64,000 nt of DNA, taken from positions 1,426,001 through 1,490,000 of the forward strand of contig NZ_JANHDK010000001.1 in the NCBI RefSeq assembly GCF_024494725.1, given 5' to 3'. Source of the DNA: Haloplanus ruber (lineage in GTDB: Archaea > Halobacteriota > Halobacteria > Halobacteriales > Haloferacaceae). The translations under genes and the position numbers were made by a program. Numbering within the stretch: the first letter of the stretch is position 1; the number at the start of each line of letters is the position of its first letter. Below, in pieces: positions 33,305-41,521 of the stretch. Below the pieces are notes generated by a model, which did not search any database, was not told the DNA's origin, and saw nothing but the letters and a program-made list of their open reading frames with translations.

Positions 33305-34966
33305 TCACATCGCGCCGCCCATGCCACCCATACCGCCCATGCCACCCATGCCGCCGGCGCCACCCTCGTCGTCGTCACCGGAGGTCGAGAGGTCGCCCGC
33401 GGCGATGATGTCGTCGATTTTCAGGACCAGGTTCGCGGCCTCGCTGGCCGAAGAGAGCGCCTGCTCCTTGGAGTGTGCGGGTTCGACGACGCCCGCGTCG
33501 AGAGTGTCGACCACGTCGCCGGTGAAGACGTTGAGACCGGCGCGAACGTCGCCACCCTCGTGAGCGGCGCGCAGGTCGACGAGCGTGTCGATGCTGTCGA
33601 GACCGGCGTTGCCGGCGAGCACGCGCGGAACGACCTCGACGGCGTCGGCGAAGGCCTCGACGGCGAGTTGCTCGCGGCCGCTGACGCTGTCGGCGTAGTC
33701 GCGCAGACGGCTCGCGAGTTCGACCTCGACGGCGCCGCCGCCGGGGAGGACACGCCCGTCGGCCGCGGTGGTGGACACCACATCGAGGGCGTCCTGGATC
33801 CCACGTTCGAGTTCGTCGACGACGTGTTCGGTCGAACCACGCAGCAGGATCGTCACGCCGTGGGCGTCCTCACCCTCGACGTAGAAGAGGCCGGCGTCGG
33901 CGTCGCGGCTGATCGAGCCAGTGCCGAGGTGGGCGTCGGTCGCGGCGTCGAGATCGGAGACGATCTCGGCACCGAGAATCTCCTGTAGGAAGCCCATGTC
34001 GGACTTCTTCGTTCGGCGGACCGCCAGGATGCCCTCCTCGGCCAGCAGGTACTGGGCGAGGTCGTCGATGCCCTTCTGACAGAACACCACGTCGGCACCC
34101 GTCGCGACGATCTGATCGACCTTCTCGCGGAGCTGCTGTTCCTCGCTGTCGAGGAACTGCTGGAGCTGGTCGGGGTCGTCGATGCTGACCGAGGTGTCGG
34201 CGTCGGTCTCCTCGACCTCGACGGGGTCGTTCAGCAAGAGTACGTCCGCCGAGTCGAACTCGACGGGCATGTCGTCGTTGACGGGGTCCTTGTCGATGAC
34301 CGCGCCGTTGAGAAGCTCGGACTCGGAGGCGGAGCGACCCGTCTGGGTCTCGATCTCGACGAACTCCAGGTCGACGACGTGGCTGCCGTCCTCGGCCTCG
34401 ACGGTGACGCCCCGAACTGCCTCGACGACGAGGCTGGCGAGCAGATCCTTGTCGAGTTCGGAGCTTTTGCCCGTCATCGACGTCTCGGCGACCTTCCGGA
34501 GGAGGTCCTCGTCGGTGGGGTCGACGTTCTCGGCGATGTCGTCGACCTGATCGCGCGCCTCCGTGGCGGCCATGTTGAAGCCCTTGATGATCGCCGTCGG
34601 GTGGATGTCCTGATCGAGGAGATCCTCGGCGTTTTTCAGGAGTTCACCCGCAATGGCCACGGCCGTCGTCGTCCCGTCGCCGGCCTCGTCTTCCTGTGTC
34701 TCGGCGACTTCGACGATCATCTCGGCCGTCGGGTTGTCGATGTCCATCTCCTGGAGGATGGTGACCCCGTCGTTGGTGATGGTGACGCTGCCCATCGAGT
34801 CGACGAGCATCTTGTCCATTCCCTTCGGGCCGAGCGTCGACCGTACCGACTCCGCAACCGCTCGGGCCGCCGAAATGTTGTACTCTTGGGCGTCCTTGTC
34901 CTTGACGCGCTGGGCGTCATCGCCCATAATGATCATCGGCTGACCCTGCTGCATTCGCTGGCTCAT
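33305..34966 (-). CDS. Thermosome subunit (group II chaperonin)
   Basis: A 553-residue subunit of the archaeal CCT-like chaperonin, an ATP-driven double-ring protein folding machine. Visible hallmarks are [34 protein letters not shown] (residues 33-66), the ATPase site [19 protein letters not shown] at about 91-109, and [16 protein letters not shown] near residue 405. The C-terminus ends in a GGM-rich tail with four GGM repeats, common in chaperonins. Paralogue identity (CCT1, 2 or 3) cannot be assigned. A strong TATA box lies 32 bases upstream. Confidence 0.97.
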   Translation of the reverse strand: MSQRMQQGQPMIIMGDDAQRVKDKDAQEYNISAARAVAESVRSTLGPKGMDKMLVDSMGSVTITNDGVTILQEMDIDNPTAEMIVEVAETQEDEAGDGTTTAVAIAGELLKNAEDLLDQDIHPTAIIKGFNMAATEARDQVDDIAENVDPTDEDLLRKVAETSMTGKSSELDKDLLASLVVEAVRGVTVEAEDGSHVVDLEFVEIETQTGRSASESELLNGAVIDKDPVNDDMPVEFDSADVLLLNDPVEVEETDADTSVSIDDPDQLQQFLDSEEQQLREKVDQIVATGADVVFCQKGIDDLAQYLLAEEGILAVRRTKKSDMGFLQEILGAEIVSDLDAATDAHLGTGSISRDADAGLFYVEGEDAHGVTILLRGSTEHVVDELERGIQDALDVVSTTAADGRVLPGGGAVEVELASRLRDYADSVSGREQLAVEAFADAVEVVPRVLAGNAGLDSIDTLVDLRAAHEGGDVRAGLNVFTGDVVDTLDAGVVEPAHSKEQALSSASEAANLVLKIDDIIAAGDLSTSGDDDEGGAGGMGGMGGMGGMGGAM

Positions 34967-34993
34967 GGTTCACCGAATGATTGTTTGTCCTTC

Positions 34994-35002
34994 TATATAA
35001 AA
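34994..35002 (-). promoter_or_regulatory. TATA box of the thermosome gene
   Basis: On the minus strand TTTTATATA is preceded by ACTTT and centred 32 bases before the ATG, predicting a leader of about 5 bases. This is a strong promoter in an otherwise GC-rich region. The remaining intergenic sequence to the next gene (about 160 bases) contains no gene that I can support. Confidence 0.65.
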
Positions 35003-35163
35003 GTAGGTGTTGCAGGCAGCGCGGAGATGTGACGGCCGACTCGTCGCGTCCGGCGAGATCCGGTGACGGAAGCGCCTCCGAGGTAGTCTTGGCAACTGTT
35101 ATCACGAATCAGGACGGGGCGTTCGACGGGGGAACTCGGCGGTTTTAAGTATGAGAACGGAAC

Positions 35164-35559
35164 TCAATCGTCGGCGGGTTCCTTCCAGTGGACGGTGACA
35201 GTCCCGACAGCGAAGGCGTCCATCGAGTCGTCGTCGCGGACGATCCGGAGGTCGTTGGTGCCGGCCACGAGGTCGACACCGTCCCCGAAGGTGTCGACCC
35301 AGTACTGCCACCCCTCGTTGGGTGGGAGGTCGAACCCGCCCATCCGGTCGCCGTTGATCCTGATCTCGTGGCCGTAGTCGCCGACGTCGAAGGCCTGGAT
35401 GCCGACGTAGCCGTCGAAGGCTTCGTCGGTCGGCACCTGGAACTCGTGACGCGGCGTCTCGTCGCCGACGTTCTCGGCCCAGTCGAGGTCAAGTGTTCGC
35501 TGCTCCGGTGCGAGTTGCGCACCGACGTACAGCGTCGCGTAGTTCGCACGAGGTGGCAC
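35164..35559 (-). CDS. Haloarchaeal protein of unknown function (beta-rich)
   Basis: A 131-residue acidic protein without signal peptide or membrane segment. Segments such as HEFQVPTDEAFDGYVGIQAFDVGDYGHEIRINGDRMGGFDLPP and LVAGTNDLRIVRDDDSMDAFAVGTVTVHW alternate beta strands and turns, similar to a jelly-roll carbohydrate-binding fold. I do not recognise a named family. Start is GTG 35559 (the only in-frame start ahead of the conserved region). It is on the same strand as the 50-residue protein gene upstream with a 46-base gap. Confidence 0.75.
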   Translation of the reverse strand: MPPRANYATLYVGAQLAPEQRTLDLDWAENVGDETPRHEFQVPTDEAFDGYVGIQAFDVGDYGHEIRINGDRMGGFDLPPNEGWQYWVDTFGDGVDLVAGTNDLRIVRDDDSMDAFAVGTVTVHWKEPADD

Positions 35560-35605
35560 GGGCGCCGGTTAGGCCGGGGACGTCAAAAGAGCGCCGAACC
35601 CGGTG

Positions 35606-35758
35606 TTACGTCTCGTCGACGGCGAGTCCGTCCTCGCCGAACTCGGGAAGCTCCGCGTCCTCGTCGAGGGTTTCGAGCTCCTGTTCGTACAGTTGCTGGC
35701 GGAGCTGGGCGCGCTTGTTCCGGCCGTTTCGTTCGCGACCACTTTTCGTGTCAGGCAT
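35606..35758 (-). CDS. Small conserved haloarchaeal protein, 50 aa
   Basis: The frame reads PDTKSGRERNGRNKRAQLRQ, followed by QLYEQELETLDEDAELPEF and GEDGLAVDET. A basic N-terminal half and a strongly acidic C-terminal half suggest a short helix that binds a nucleic acid or protein partner. I recall similar small proteins being widespread in haloarchaea but without a known function. It lies in a divergent arrangement with the zinc-ribbon protein gene. Coding is supported by haloarchaeal acidic composition and clean start and stop codons. Confidence 0.7.
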   Translation of the reverse strand: MPDTKSGRERNGRNKRAQLRQQLYEQELETLDEDAELPEFGEDGLAVDET

Positions 35759-35924
35759 TGTCATGCAAAGCAATGTGCCCACACCACATGAACCTTTCTC
35801 TGATTCCGACTCGGTGCAGAGTCATACGTTCGTGTTATTTTTCTTTTTATCCATGTCTGTTTGTGGTGTTCTTCTCCGACGAGCAGCCGAATGTTTTAAC
35901 TGTATCGGGCTGGTATACGTTACC
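35759..35924. other. AT-rich divergent promoter region
   Basis: This 166-base stretch between two divergent small genes is noticeably less GC-rich than its surroundings. Its densest AT run is GTTATTTTTCTTTTTATCC at 35833-35851. A likely TATA box for the plus-strand gene is GTTTTAACT at 35893-35901, about 29 bases before its ATG. No gene longer than a few codons is supported within it. Confidence 0.5.
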
Positions 35925-36116
35925 ATGTCTCTGAAAGAGGGAGGCGCCGAGGTCGGACCCGAGGAACCAACTGGCGTACGAAGATACGTCGCCGAGGCTG
36001 TCTGTACGGACTGTGACTACGCCGAGTACCGAACGACGACAGGCGTGACGGGGTCGTTCACGCGGTGTCCGGACTGTGGCGGTGACTTGGTGATGCCACG
36101 CGACGCGATGTCGTAG
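35925..36116 (+). CDS. Small zinc-ribbon protein
   Basis: A 63-residue protein with CTDCDYAEYRTTTGVTGSFTRCPDCGG, two CxxC pairs (about residues 27-30 and 48-51) forming a zinc ribbon, and a short C-terminal tail. The N-terminal 22 residues are acidic and disordered. Haloarchaeal genomes hold many such mini zinc-finger proteins; their functions are largely unknown and include stress and nucleic-acid roles. It ends 4 bases before the tRNA-Ser gene on the other strand. Confidence 0.82.
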   Translation: MSLKEGGAEVGPEEPTGVRRYVAEAVCTDCDYAEYRTTTGVTGSFTRCPDCGGDLVMPRDAMS

Positions 36117-36120
36117 AAAA

Positions 36121-36201
36121 CGCCGGGACAGGGATTTGAACCCTGGATCCCAGAGGGAACACGCTTTCCAGGCGTGCGCCTTACCACTCGGCCATCCCGG
36201 C
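36121..36201 (-). tRNA. tRNA-Ser (GGA anticodon)
   Basis: On the minus strand, the acceptor arms GCCGGGA and TCCCGGC pair with discriminator G73. The anticodon stem encloses GGA in CTGGAAAG. The variable region is long (about 15 bases with a GTTCCC/GGGA-type stem), as needed for a class II serine tRNA. The T arm contains GGGTTCAAATCCC. No CCA is encoded and no intron is seen. A TATA-like element lies at 36227-36235. Confidence 0.95.
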
Positions 36202-36226
36202 TCGCAGTTACGAGTAACCGCTCGGG

Positions 36227-36235
36227 CCTTTAACT
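36227..36235 (-). promoter_or_regulatory. TATA-like promoter of tRNA-Ser
   Basis: Minus strand AGTTAAAGG is centred about 30 bases before the tRNA 5' end. It overlaps the stop region of the small membrane protein gene, so the tRNA promoter is embedded in the end of that gene. Confidence 0.45.
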
Positions 36236-36436
36236 CCTTTCCTTTCCCCGCATCCGCGGTTCGAGGACGTGGGTGAGACCGGCAGCCGCGGCGCCGACGA
36301 GAAGGGCGACGGCACCGAGAGCGAGCGGTCCCGGCCCGAGCGGACCCACGAGGAGTCGGTACCCCTGAACGAGGACGAGGAAGGCAAGCGCCCCCACCAG
36401 TCCCCACAGGAGGCTCGATCTGCGCTGAGTCGTCAC
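36230..36436 (-). CDS. Small two-helix membrane protein downstream of ridA
   Basis: The 68-residue frame starts at GTG 36436, overlapping the ridA stop by four bases (GTGA), and reads TTQRRSSLLWGLVGALAFLV, then LVQGYRLLVGP and LGAVALLVGAAAAGLTHVLE, ending in a basic tail PRMRGKERS. It has two membrane segments (about 10-28 and 36-54) with a short loop. A longer reading upstream would be arginine-rich antisense of ridA and is not real. No family is recognised. Coupled translation implies a role related to RidA or simply operon membership. Confidence 0.72.
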   Translation of the reverse strand: MTTQRRSSLLWGLVGALAFLVLVQGYRLLVGPLGPGPLALGAVALLVGAAAAGLTHVLEPRMRGKERS

Positions 36437-36813
36437 TCCAGGTCGGCGATAGCTTCGATTTCGAGCGCCGCGCCCTTCGGGACCGACCCCACTTCCACGG
36501 CGCTTCGGGCCGGCGGGGCCGCCTCGAAGTACGTCGCGTACGTCTCGTTCATCTCGTCGAAGTCGTCGATGTCGCCGAGGAAGATGGTGACTTTCAGCAG
36601 GTCGCTCGCGTCGGCGCCCTCGTCGGCGAGGATAGCCAACACGTTGTCGAGACACTGTTCGGTCTGTGTCGCCACGCTCTCGTCGTCGAGTAGGTCGCCG
36701 TCCGGCGTCAGCGGGAGTTGGCCGGCGGTGAACAGGAGCGAACCGTTGGTCGTCGCCTGACTGTACGCGCCCACGGCGGCCGGAGCATCGTCGGTGCTGA
36801 TGGTTCGTTTCAC
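36433..36813 (-). CDS. ridA: RidA family enamine/imine deaminase
   Basis: RidA hydrolyses reactive enamines and imines such as 2-aminoacrylate and 2-aminocrotonate, made by PLP-dependent dehydratases. The 126 residues match the family. Key features are AVGAYSQATTNGSLLFTAGQLPLTPDG (residues 13-39), LKVTIFLGDIDDFDEMNETYATYF, and PARSAVEVGSVPKGAALEIEAIA with the conserved Arg in PARSAV. It lies 60 bases downstream of ilvA on the same strand, so the maker and the remover of the intermediate are together. A small membrane protein follows with a 4-base overlap. Confidence 0.95.
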   Translation of the reverse strand: MKRTISTDDAPAAVGAYSQATTNGSLLFTAGQLPLTPDGDLLDDESVATQTEQCLDNVLAILADEGADASDLLKVTIFLGDIDDFDEMNETYATYFEAAPPARSAVEVGSVPKGAALEIEAIADLE

Positions 36814-36873
36814 GCCCGAGCCGTCGGTCGGCGCTCGGTTAAAACTACGCGTCGACGGCAGGAACCGCCGCGC

Positions 36874-38103
36874 CTACACCGACATCTGGTAGCCGTTGAC
36901 GATGTCGACCTCGTAGCCGTGGTCCCGGAGCGCCGAGAGGAGTTCGTCGACGTGGTCCGGTCCCCGGGTCTCGACTTCGAGTTCGACGCGGGCGTCGTTC
37001 ATCGCCACGTCCCGCGAGGTGCGGTCGTGATGGAAGGCGGTGATATTCGCGCGGTGGTCGGCGATGATCTCCCCGAGGGCGACCAGCGCCCCCGGCTGGT
37101 CTTTCAGGATCGTCCGGAAGCGGAGGTACCGTCCCGTCGCCACCAGCCCGCGCATCACGACCGTCGTCAGGACGTTCAGGTCGATGTTCCCGCCACAGAG
37201 CGCGGGGACGACCGTCTCGCCTTCCTCGTACTCGATGGCGTCAGAGAGAAGCGCAGCGAGCGAGATGGCTCCCGCCCCCTCAGCGAGTGCCTTCTCGCGT
37301 TCGAGCAGGTACGTCAGGGCGATGGCGATAGATTCGTCATCGACGGTCACCACCTCGTCGACGCGCTCTGCGAGCACCTCGAAGGTGCGGTCACCGATCC
37401 GGCGGGTAGCGATCCCGTCGGCGATGGTGTCGACGCTGTCGCGCTCGTAGATTTCCCCTCGCCGCAGCGACTCCGCGGCGCTAGACGCCCCCTCTGCCTG
37501 GACGCCGATCACGCGAACGTCCGGGTCGTGGGCCTTCACCGCCGTGGCGATGCCCGAGATCAGGCCGCCACCACCGATAGGGACGATGACGGTGTCCAGA
37601 TCCGGGCAGTCCTCGACGATTTCGAGGCCGATGGTGCCCTGGCCAGCCATCACCATCTCGTCGTCGAAGGCGTGGACGTACGTCCGCCCCTCGGCGTCCT
37701 CGATCCGATGCGCCTCCGACTGGGCCTCGCTGTAGTCCGTCCCGTGGAGGACGACCTCGCCGCCGTAGCGTTCGGTCGCTTTCACCTTCGAGACCGGCGC
37801 GTGTTCCGGCATGACGATCTTCGAGTCGACGCCTGCGCGCGTCGCCGCCAGCGCCACTCCCTGGGCGTGGTTCCCGGCGCTCGCGGTGACGACCCCCGCC
37901 GCTTGGTCCGCCGCCGACAGCGTCTCGATCCGATTCATCGCCCCACGGATCTTGAACGCGCCCGTGCGCTGGAAGTTCTCCAGTTTCAGATGTACGTCAG
38001 CACCGGTCATCTCGGAGAAGGCATACGAATACTCGAGCGGCGTGTGACGTGCGACCGTCGACACCCGTTCCTGGGCGTCGAGGACGTCCTCGTACGTGAG
38101 CAT
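36874..38103 (-). CDS. ilvA: Threonine ammonia-lyase
   Basis: PLP-dependent conversion of threonine to 2-oxobutanoate, first step of isoleucine synthesis. The 409-residue protein has the PLP lysine in LENFQRTGAFKIRGA, SAGNHAQGVALAA and the phosphate-binding GGGGLISG. A C-terminal ACT domain (about 320-405) is present, as in allosteric archaeal and catabolic-type enzymes. The ATG at 38103 is preferred over 38118: a TATA-like CATAAACC at 38133-38140 predicts initiation near 38110. It is followed by ridA. An additional TATA box lies about 120 bases upstream of the start. Confidence 0.93.
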   Translation of the reverse strand: MLTYEDVLDAQERVSTVARHTPLEYSYAFSEMTGADVHLKLENFQRTGAFKIRGAMNRIETLSAADQAAGVVTASAGNHAQGVALAATRAGVDSKIVMPEHAPVSKVKATERYGGEVVLHGTDYSEAQSEAHRIEDAEGRTYVHAFDDEMVMAGQGTIGLEIVEDCPDLDTVIVPIGGGGLISGIATAVKAHDPDVRVIGVQAEGASSAAESLRRGEIYERDSVDTIADGIATRRIGDRTFEVLAERVDEVVTVDDESIAIALTYLLEREKALAEGAGAISLAALLSDAIEYEEGETVVPALCGGNIDLNVLTTVVMRGLVATGRYLRFRTILKDQPGALVALGEIIADHRANITAFHHDRTSRDVAMNDARVELEVETRGPDHVDELLSALRDHGYEVDIVNGYQMSV

Positions 38104-38224
38104 ACCTCTCGTACCCATCGGTGGCGGTTAACGGTTTATGTACTGGCGAGGCAGTCGCTCACGGGGTTCGAAGGGGAAGGGGGGAATGCACGCGTGTGAC
38201 GTGCGCTTCAGCCTTGTCCAGGGA

Positions 38225-38265
38225 GATATATAAACATCATGAAGGCGCAGTGAAAGTGAAAGTGG
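38225..38265. promoter_or_regulatory. TATA box with GTGAAAGTGAAAGT element, upstream of ilvA
   Basis: GATATATAAAC (38225-38235) is followed on the plus strand by GTGAAAGTGAAAGTGG (38250-38265). The arrangement matches the rpa3 upstream region (element about 25 bases from the TATA box). On the minus strand transcription would begin near 38203, 100 bases before ilvA. On the plus strand it would run antisense into the GGCT-like gene. No protein gene is seen between this element and ilvA. Confidence 0.45.
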
Positions 38266-38301
38266 AAGGCGTGGGGCCGAACTGCGCCGGACAGGCCGGA
38301 T

Positions 38302-38691
38302 TCAGGCACGTGGCCGAACGACTGCCTCGCCGTCGGCGACGTACCGGCGAACCCGGTCGGCGAAGGCGCCGCTCCCGGGCCACGTCACCGACGCCTCGAC
38401 GTCGAGGGCCGCGGGGTCGCCGACGTAGACGGCAGCCGTCCCGCCGTCTGTGCGAGGGACGGAGACACGGACGTAGAGTCCCTGTTCGACGCCCTCGTAC
38501 GCGTCGAGGGCGTCGAGGTCGTCCGTCCGAAGCAGGCGGCCGGCCGTCTCGCCACCCGGCGCCAGGGTGGGATACCGGCCGGAAACCGGGTGACAGCCCT
38601 CTAGAATCGCCGCCCCGACGAAGACAAAGGAGTCCACTACCGACGCCACCCGCGCCGGTTCGGTGAGGCGGCCGTAGACGAACACGTCCAT
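38302..38691 (-). CDS. Gamma-glutamylcyclotransferase-like (GGCT/AIG2) protein
   Basis: A 129-residue protein of the GGCT-like fold. It begins DVFVYGRLTEPARVASVV, the VYG(T/S)L-type motif that binds substrate, and contains FVGAAILEGCHPVSGRYPTLAPGGETAGRLL with LDALDAYEGVEQGLYVRV, where a glutamate in the YEG motif is the catalytic acid in this family. The VYGRL variant has Arg in place of the usual small residue. Haloarchaea use gamma-glutamylcysteine as their main thiol, so turnover of it is an attractive but unproven role. Confidence 0.85.
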   Translation of the reverse strand: MDVFVYGRLTEPARVASVVDSFVFVGAAILEGCHPVSGRYPTLAPGGETAGRLLRTDDLDALDAYEGVEQGLYVRVSVPRTDGGTAAVYVGDPAALDVEASVTWPGSGAFADRVRRYVADGEAVVRPRA

Positions 38692-38728
38692 GCGGTATGG
38701 AGGGACGCCACGGGGTTCGGCCTTTCGA

Positions 38729-39865
38729 CTATCGCTCTTCGATGGGCACGAACTCGCGGTCGCGGTCACCGACGTAGTGCGCACGGGGCCGGATCAGGCG
38801 ACTGTCCTCGTACTGTTCGAGCATGTGGGCGATCCAGCCGCCGACACGCGACAGCGCGAAGATGGGGGTGTACAGGTCGACCGGAATGCCCATCTGGTAG
38901 TACATCGACGCCGAGTAGAAGTCGACGTTGGGCGCGAGACCCTTCGTCTCGGCCATATACTCCTCGATGGTGACGGAGTAGTCGTACCACCGTGGGTCAC
39001 CGACCGTCTCGCCCAACTGCTCCGAGTACGTCTCGAGGATGGCCGCCCGCGGGTCGCGGACGTTGTAGACACGGTGCCCGAATCCGGGCACCCGTTCACC
39101 GGCGTCGACGGCGTCTTCGATCCACTCGCGGGGCGCTTTCCCACTGTCGTCGATCTCCTGTAACATCCGCATGACGTTCTGGTTGGCGCCACCGTGGAGC
39201 GGACCGGCGAGTGTCCCGACGGCACTGGTCACCCCGCTGTGCAGATCGGACATGGTCGAAGTCGTCACCAGCGCGGAGAACGTCGACGCGTTCAGTCCGT
39301 GATCGGCGTGGAGGACGAGCGCGGTGTCGAACGTCTCGACGGCCACGTCGTCGGGTTCCTCGTCGTTCAGCATATAGAGGAAGTTCGCGGCGTGCCCCAG
39401 ATCCGCCCGGGGGTCGACGGGGTCGTCGCCGTCGCGGAGGCGGGCGAACGCCGCGAGGATCGTCGGCAGTTTGGCGGTGATCCGACACCCCTTGGCTAGG
39501 TTCGTCTCGCGGTCGTCCGGTGCCGCGCCGGCGTCCTCGTCGTACGCCGAAAGCGACGACAGTACGGTCCGCAGCATCGCCATGGGATCTACGTCCCGCT
39601 CCGCGAGGTTTGCGATGAGGTCGTAGACGTCGGGATCAAGGTCACGCTGGTCGGCCAGTCGGGCGACGAACGCGTCGTGTTCCGAGCGGGTCGGCCACTC
39701 GCCGTTCCAGAGCAGCGACAGCACCTCCTCGTAGCTTGCCCGGCGTGCGAAGTCCTCGATGGCGTACCCGCGGTAGCCCAACTCGCCGGCGTCGCCGTCG
39801 ATATAGCTCAGCCGGGACTCGGAGACTACGACACCTTCGAGTCCCCGTTTGACCTCATCAGACAT
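38729..39865 (-). CDS. Citrate synthase
   Basis: Condenses oxaloacetate and acetyl-CoA at the start of the TCA cycle. The 378 residues are typical of archaeal/short type II citrate synthases. Catalytic histidines are in [11 protein letters not shown] and [14 protein letters not shown], and the third catalytic residue lies in [14 protein letters not shown]. The order is as in bacterial CitZ and Haloferax CitZ. I chose the ATG at 39865 ([13 protein letters not shown] follows), two codons inside the alternative 39871. It is monocistronic, convergent with nothing, and divergent from dcd. Confidence 0.96.
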   Translation of the reverse strand: MSDEVKRGLEGVVVSESRLSYIDGDAGELGYRGYAIEDFARRASYEEVLSLLWNGEWPTRSEHDAFVARLADQRDLDPDVYDLIANLAERDVDPMAMLRTVLSSLSAYDEDAGAAPDDRETNLAKGCRITAKLPTILAAFARLRDGDDPVDPRADLGHAANFLYMLNDEEPDDVAVETFDTALVLHADHGLNASTFSALVTTSTMSDLHSGVTSAVGTLAGPLHGGANQNVMRMLQEIDDSGKAPREWIEDAVDAGERVPGFGHRVYNVRDPRAAILETYSEQLGETVGDPRWYDYSVTIEEYMAETKGLAPNVDFYSASMYYQMGIPVDLYTPIFALSRVGGWIAHMLEQYEDSRLIRPRAHYVGDRDREFVPIEER

Positions 39866-40001
39866 ACCCAATCGGTTTCGAACCGTCTCAAAAAAGCGTT
39901 GTCGTTTACCTCACGATCCCGTCAGGTCCGGCGCGACGGGCGCCGCCCCCGACGGAACGGCCGACCGGGGAGATTTTACCCCTCGACGCTACGGGCTATG
40001 T

Positions 40002-40583
40002 ATGATCCTCTCGGACACCGACATCCTCGCACGACTCCGCGAGGGTGATCTCGTGATCGACCCGCTGGACGATATCGACCAGCAGGTCCAACCCGCCAGC
40101 GTCGACCTCCGACTGGGGTCGGAGTTCCTCGAGTTCCAGCGGACAAACATCCCCTGTATCCACCCCACGCGGGAGGGCGAGGTCAGCGACTACATCTCTG
40201 AGACGGTCGTCCCGGAAGGCGAGGAGTTCATCCTCCACCCCGGCGACTTCGTCCTCGGGACGACCCACGAGCGGATCGAGATGCCCACCGACCTCGTCGC
40301 CAACGTCGAGGGCCGCTCCTCGCTCGGCCGCCTCGCCGTCGTCGTCCACGCCACCGCCGGCTTCGTCGACCCCGGCTATCGCGGCCAGGTGACCCTCGAA
40401 CTGTCGAATCTCGGAACCGCACCGGTCGCGCTCACCCCCGGGATGCGAGTCTCACAACTCGTCTTTACCGAACTCTCCTCGCCGGCCGACCGACCCTACG
40501 GGAGCGACCGCGGATCGAAGTACCAGGACCAACAGGGCCCGCAGGCCTCCCGCATCGGGGACGACCCCGAGTTCGAGTCATGA
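40002..40583 (+). CDS. dcd: dCTP deaminase
   Basis: Converts dCTP to dUTP, which is then hydrolysed to dUMP for thymidylate synthesis. The 193 residues match the archaeal enzyme. Features are [20 protein letters not shown] at the N-terminus, [13 protein letters not shown], the trimer active-site region [33 protein letters not shown] (catalytic Glu in VTLEL region), and [10 protein letters not shown] at the C-terminus. The stop overlaps the ATG of thiR by four bases (ATGA), so it leads a coupled three-gene operon. Confidence 0.95.
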   Translation: MILSDTDILARLREGDLVIDPLDDIDQQVQPASVDLRLGSEFLEFQRTNIPCIHPTREGEVSDYISETVVPEGEEFILHPGDFVLGTTHERIEMPTDLVANVEGRSSLGRLAVVVHATAGFVDPGYRGQVTLELSNLGTAPVALTPGMRVSQLVFTELSSPADRPYGSDRGSKYQDQQGPQASRIGDDPEFES

Positions 40584-41521
40584 AGTTCGTCGAGGAAGTC
40601 GTCGTCGAGGAGTTTCTCCCGACGGTGCGGTCGATGCTCGCGGCGGACCTCCGCGAGCGTGGTTTCACCCAGCGGGAGGTGGCCGAGGCGCTCGGCATCT
40701 CCCAGTCGGCCGTCTCGAAGTACGCCCACGGCGAGGTGGCGACGAGCGACGCCATCAGCGCCGACGGACGGGTGCGTGACCTCGTCGAACGGGTCGGCGC
40801 CGGGCTGGCGACCGGCGACATGAGCCGGGTCCAGGCGCTCGTCGAAATCGAGGTGCTGATCCGCCAACTCGAGGACGGCGACCTCCTGGCCGAGCGCCAC
40901 CGCGAAGCCATGCCCGACCTCCGCGAACACGGCGGCGACTTCGACGTTCACGACCCCGAGAGCACCGTCCGGACGACCGAGGAGGTCCGGTCGTCCGTGC
41001 GACGCGGCCTCCGCATCCTCCGAAACACCTCCGGCTTCGCCGCCCTCGTGCCGAACGTCGGGTCGAACCTCGTCGAGTGCCTGCCGGAGGCAGCGGACGT
41101 GGAGGACGTAGCCGCGGTTCCCGGTCGGATCTTCGACGTTCGCGGCACCGCGACAGTGCCCTCGGACCCCGAGTTCGGCGTCAGCGAGCACGTCGCCTCG
41201 GTGTTGCTGTCGGCCCGAACCGCCGGCGCCCCCGTCCGCGGCGCCCTCAACCTCCGCTATGCCCCCGACCTGATCGAGGGCCTGCGCGCGGCCGGCTACC
41301 CGACCGTCGAGTTTACCGTCGAGACGGACGGCTCGGGAGACAAGACGGGTGACGACCCGGCGACCCGCCCCGGCGTCGTCGAAGCCGTCCGCGCGGCCAC
41401 CCCCGACGCCCCCTTCGTCCTCTACCAGACCGGCGGCTTCGGTATCGAACCGATCACCTACGTCCTCGGGGCCGACGCCCCGGTGGTGGCTCGGATCGTC
41501 CGCGACTACTGCCGAGAATGA
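40580..41521 (+). CDS. HTH-ThiN thiamine regulator (ThiR-like)
   Basis: A 313-residue protein with an N-terminal XRE-like helix-turn-helix ([29 protein letters not shown], about residues 25-53) and a C-terminal ThiN-type thiamine-phosphate synthase fold (about 130-310, with [34 protein letters not shown] and [20 protein letters not shown]). Archaeal ThiR proteins of this form repress thiamine genes with thiamine phosphate as effector. The active ThiN of fused ThiDN enzymes lacks the HTH, so a regulatory role is likelier here. Start and stop both overlap neighbours in ATGA, so it is co-expressed with dcd and the methyltransferase. thi4 lies 1.5 kb downstream. Confidence 0.9.
   Translation: MKFVEEVVVEEFLPTVRSMLAADLRERGFTQREVAEALGISQSAVSKYAHGEVATSDAISADGRVRDLVERVGAGLATGDMSRVQALVEIEVLIRQLEDGDLLAERHREAMPDLREHGGDFDVHDPESTVRTTEEVRSSVRRGLRILRNTSGFAALVPNVGSNLVECLPEAADVEDVAAVPGRIFDVRGTATVPSDPEFGVSEHVASVLLSARTAGAPVRGALNLRYAPDLIEGLRAAGYPTVEFTVETDGSGDKTGDDPATRPGVVEAVRAATPDAPFVLYQTGGFGIEPITYVLGADAPVVARIVRDYCRE

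Noticed and set aside
33311-33362. Regular short repeats at the thermosome 3' end, like a microsatellite
   Set aside because: They encode the GGM-rich C-terminal tail normal for group II chaperonins.
34917-35105. Possible 62-residue gene upstream of the thermosome
   Set aside because: It covers the thermosome TATA box and start codon and has no haloarchaeal composition.
40580-41521. Annotation of the ThiN-domain protein as an active thiamine-phosphate synthase
   Set aside because: The presence of a helix-turn-helix and absence of the ThiD kinase domain make the regulatory (ThiR) role likelier, though residual enzyme activity cannot be excluded.
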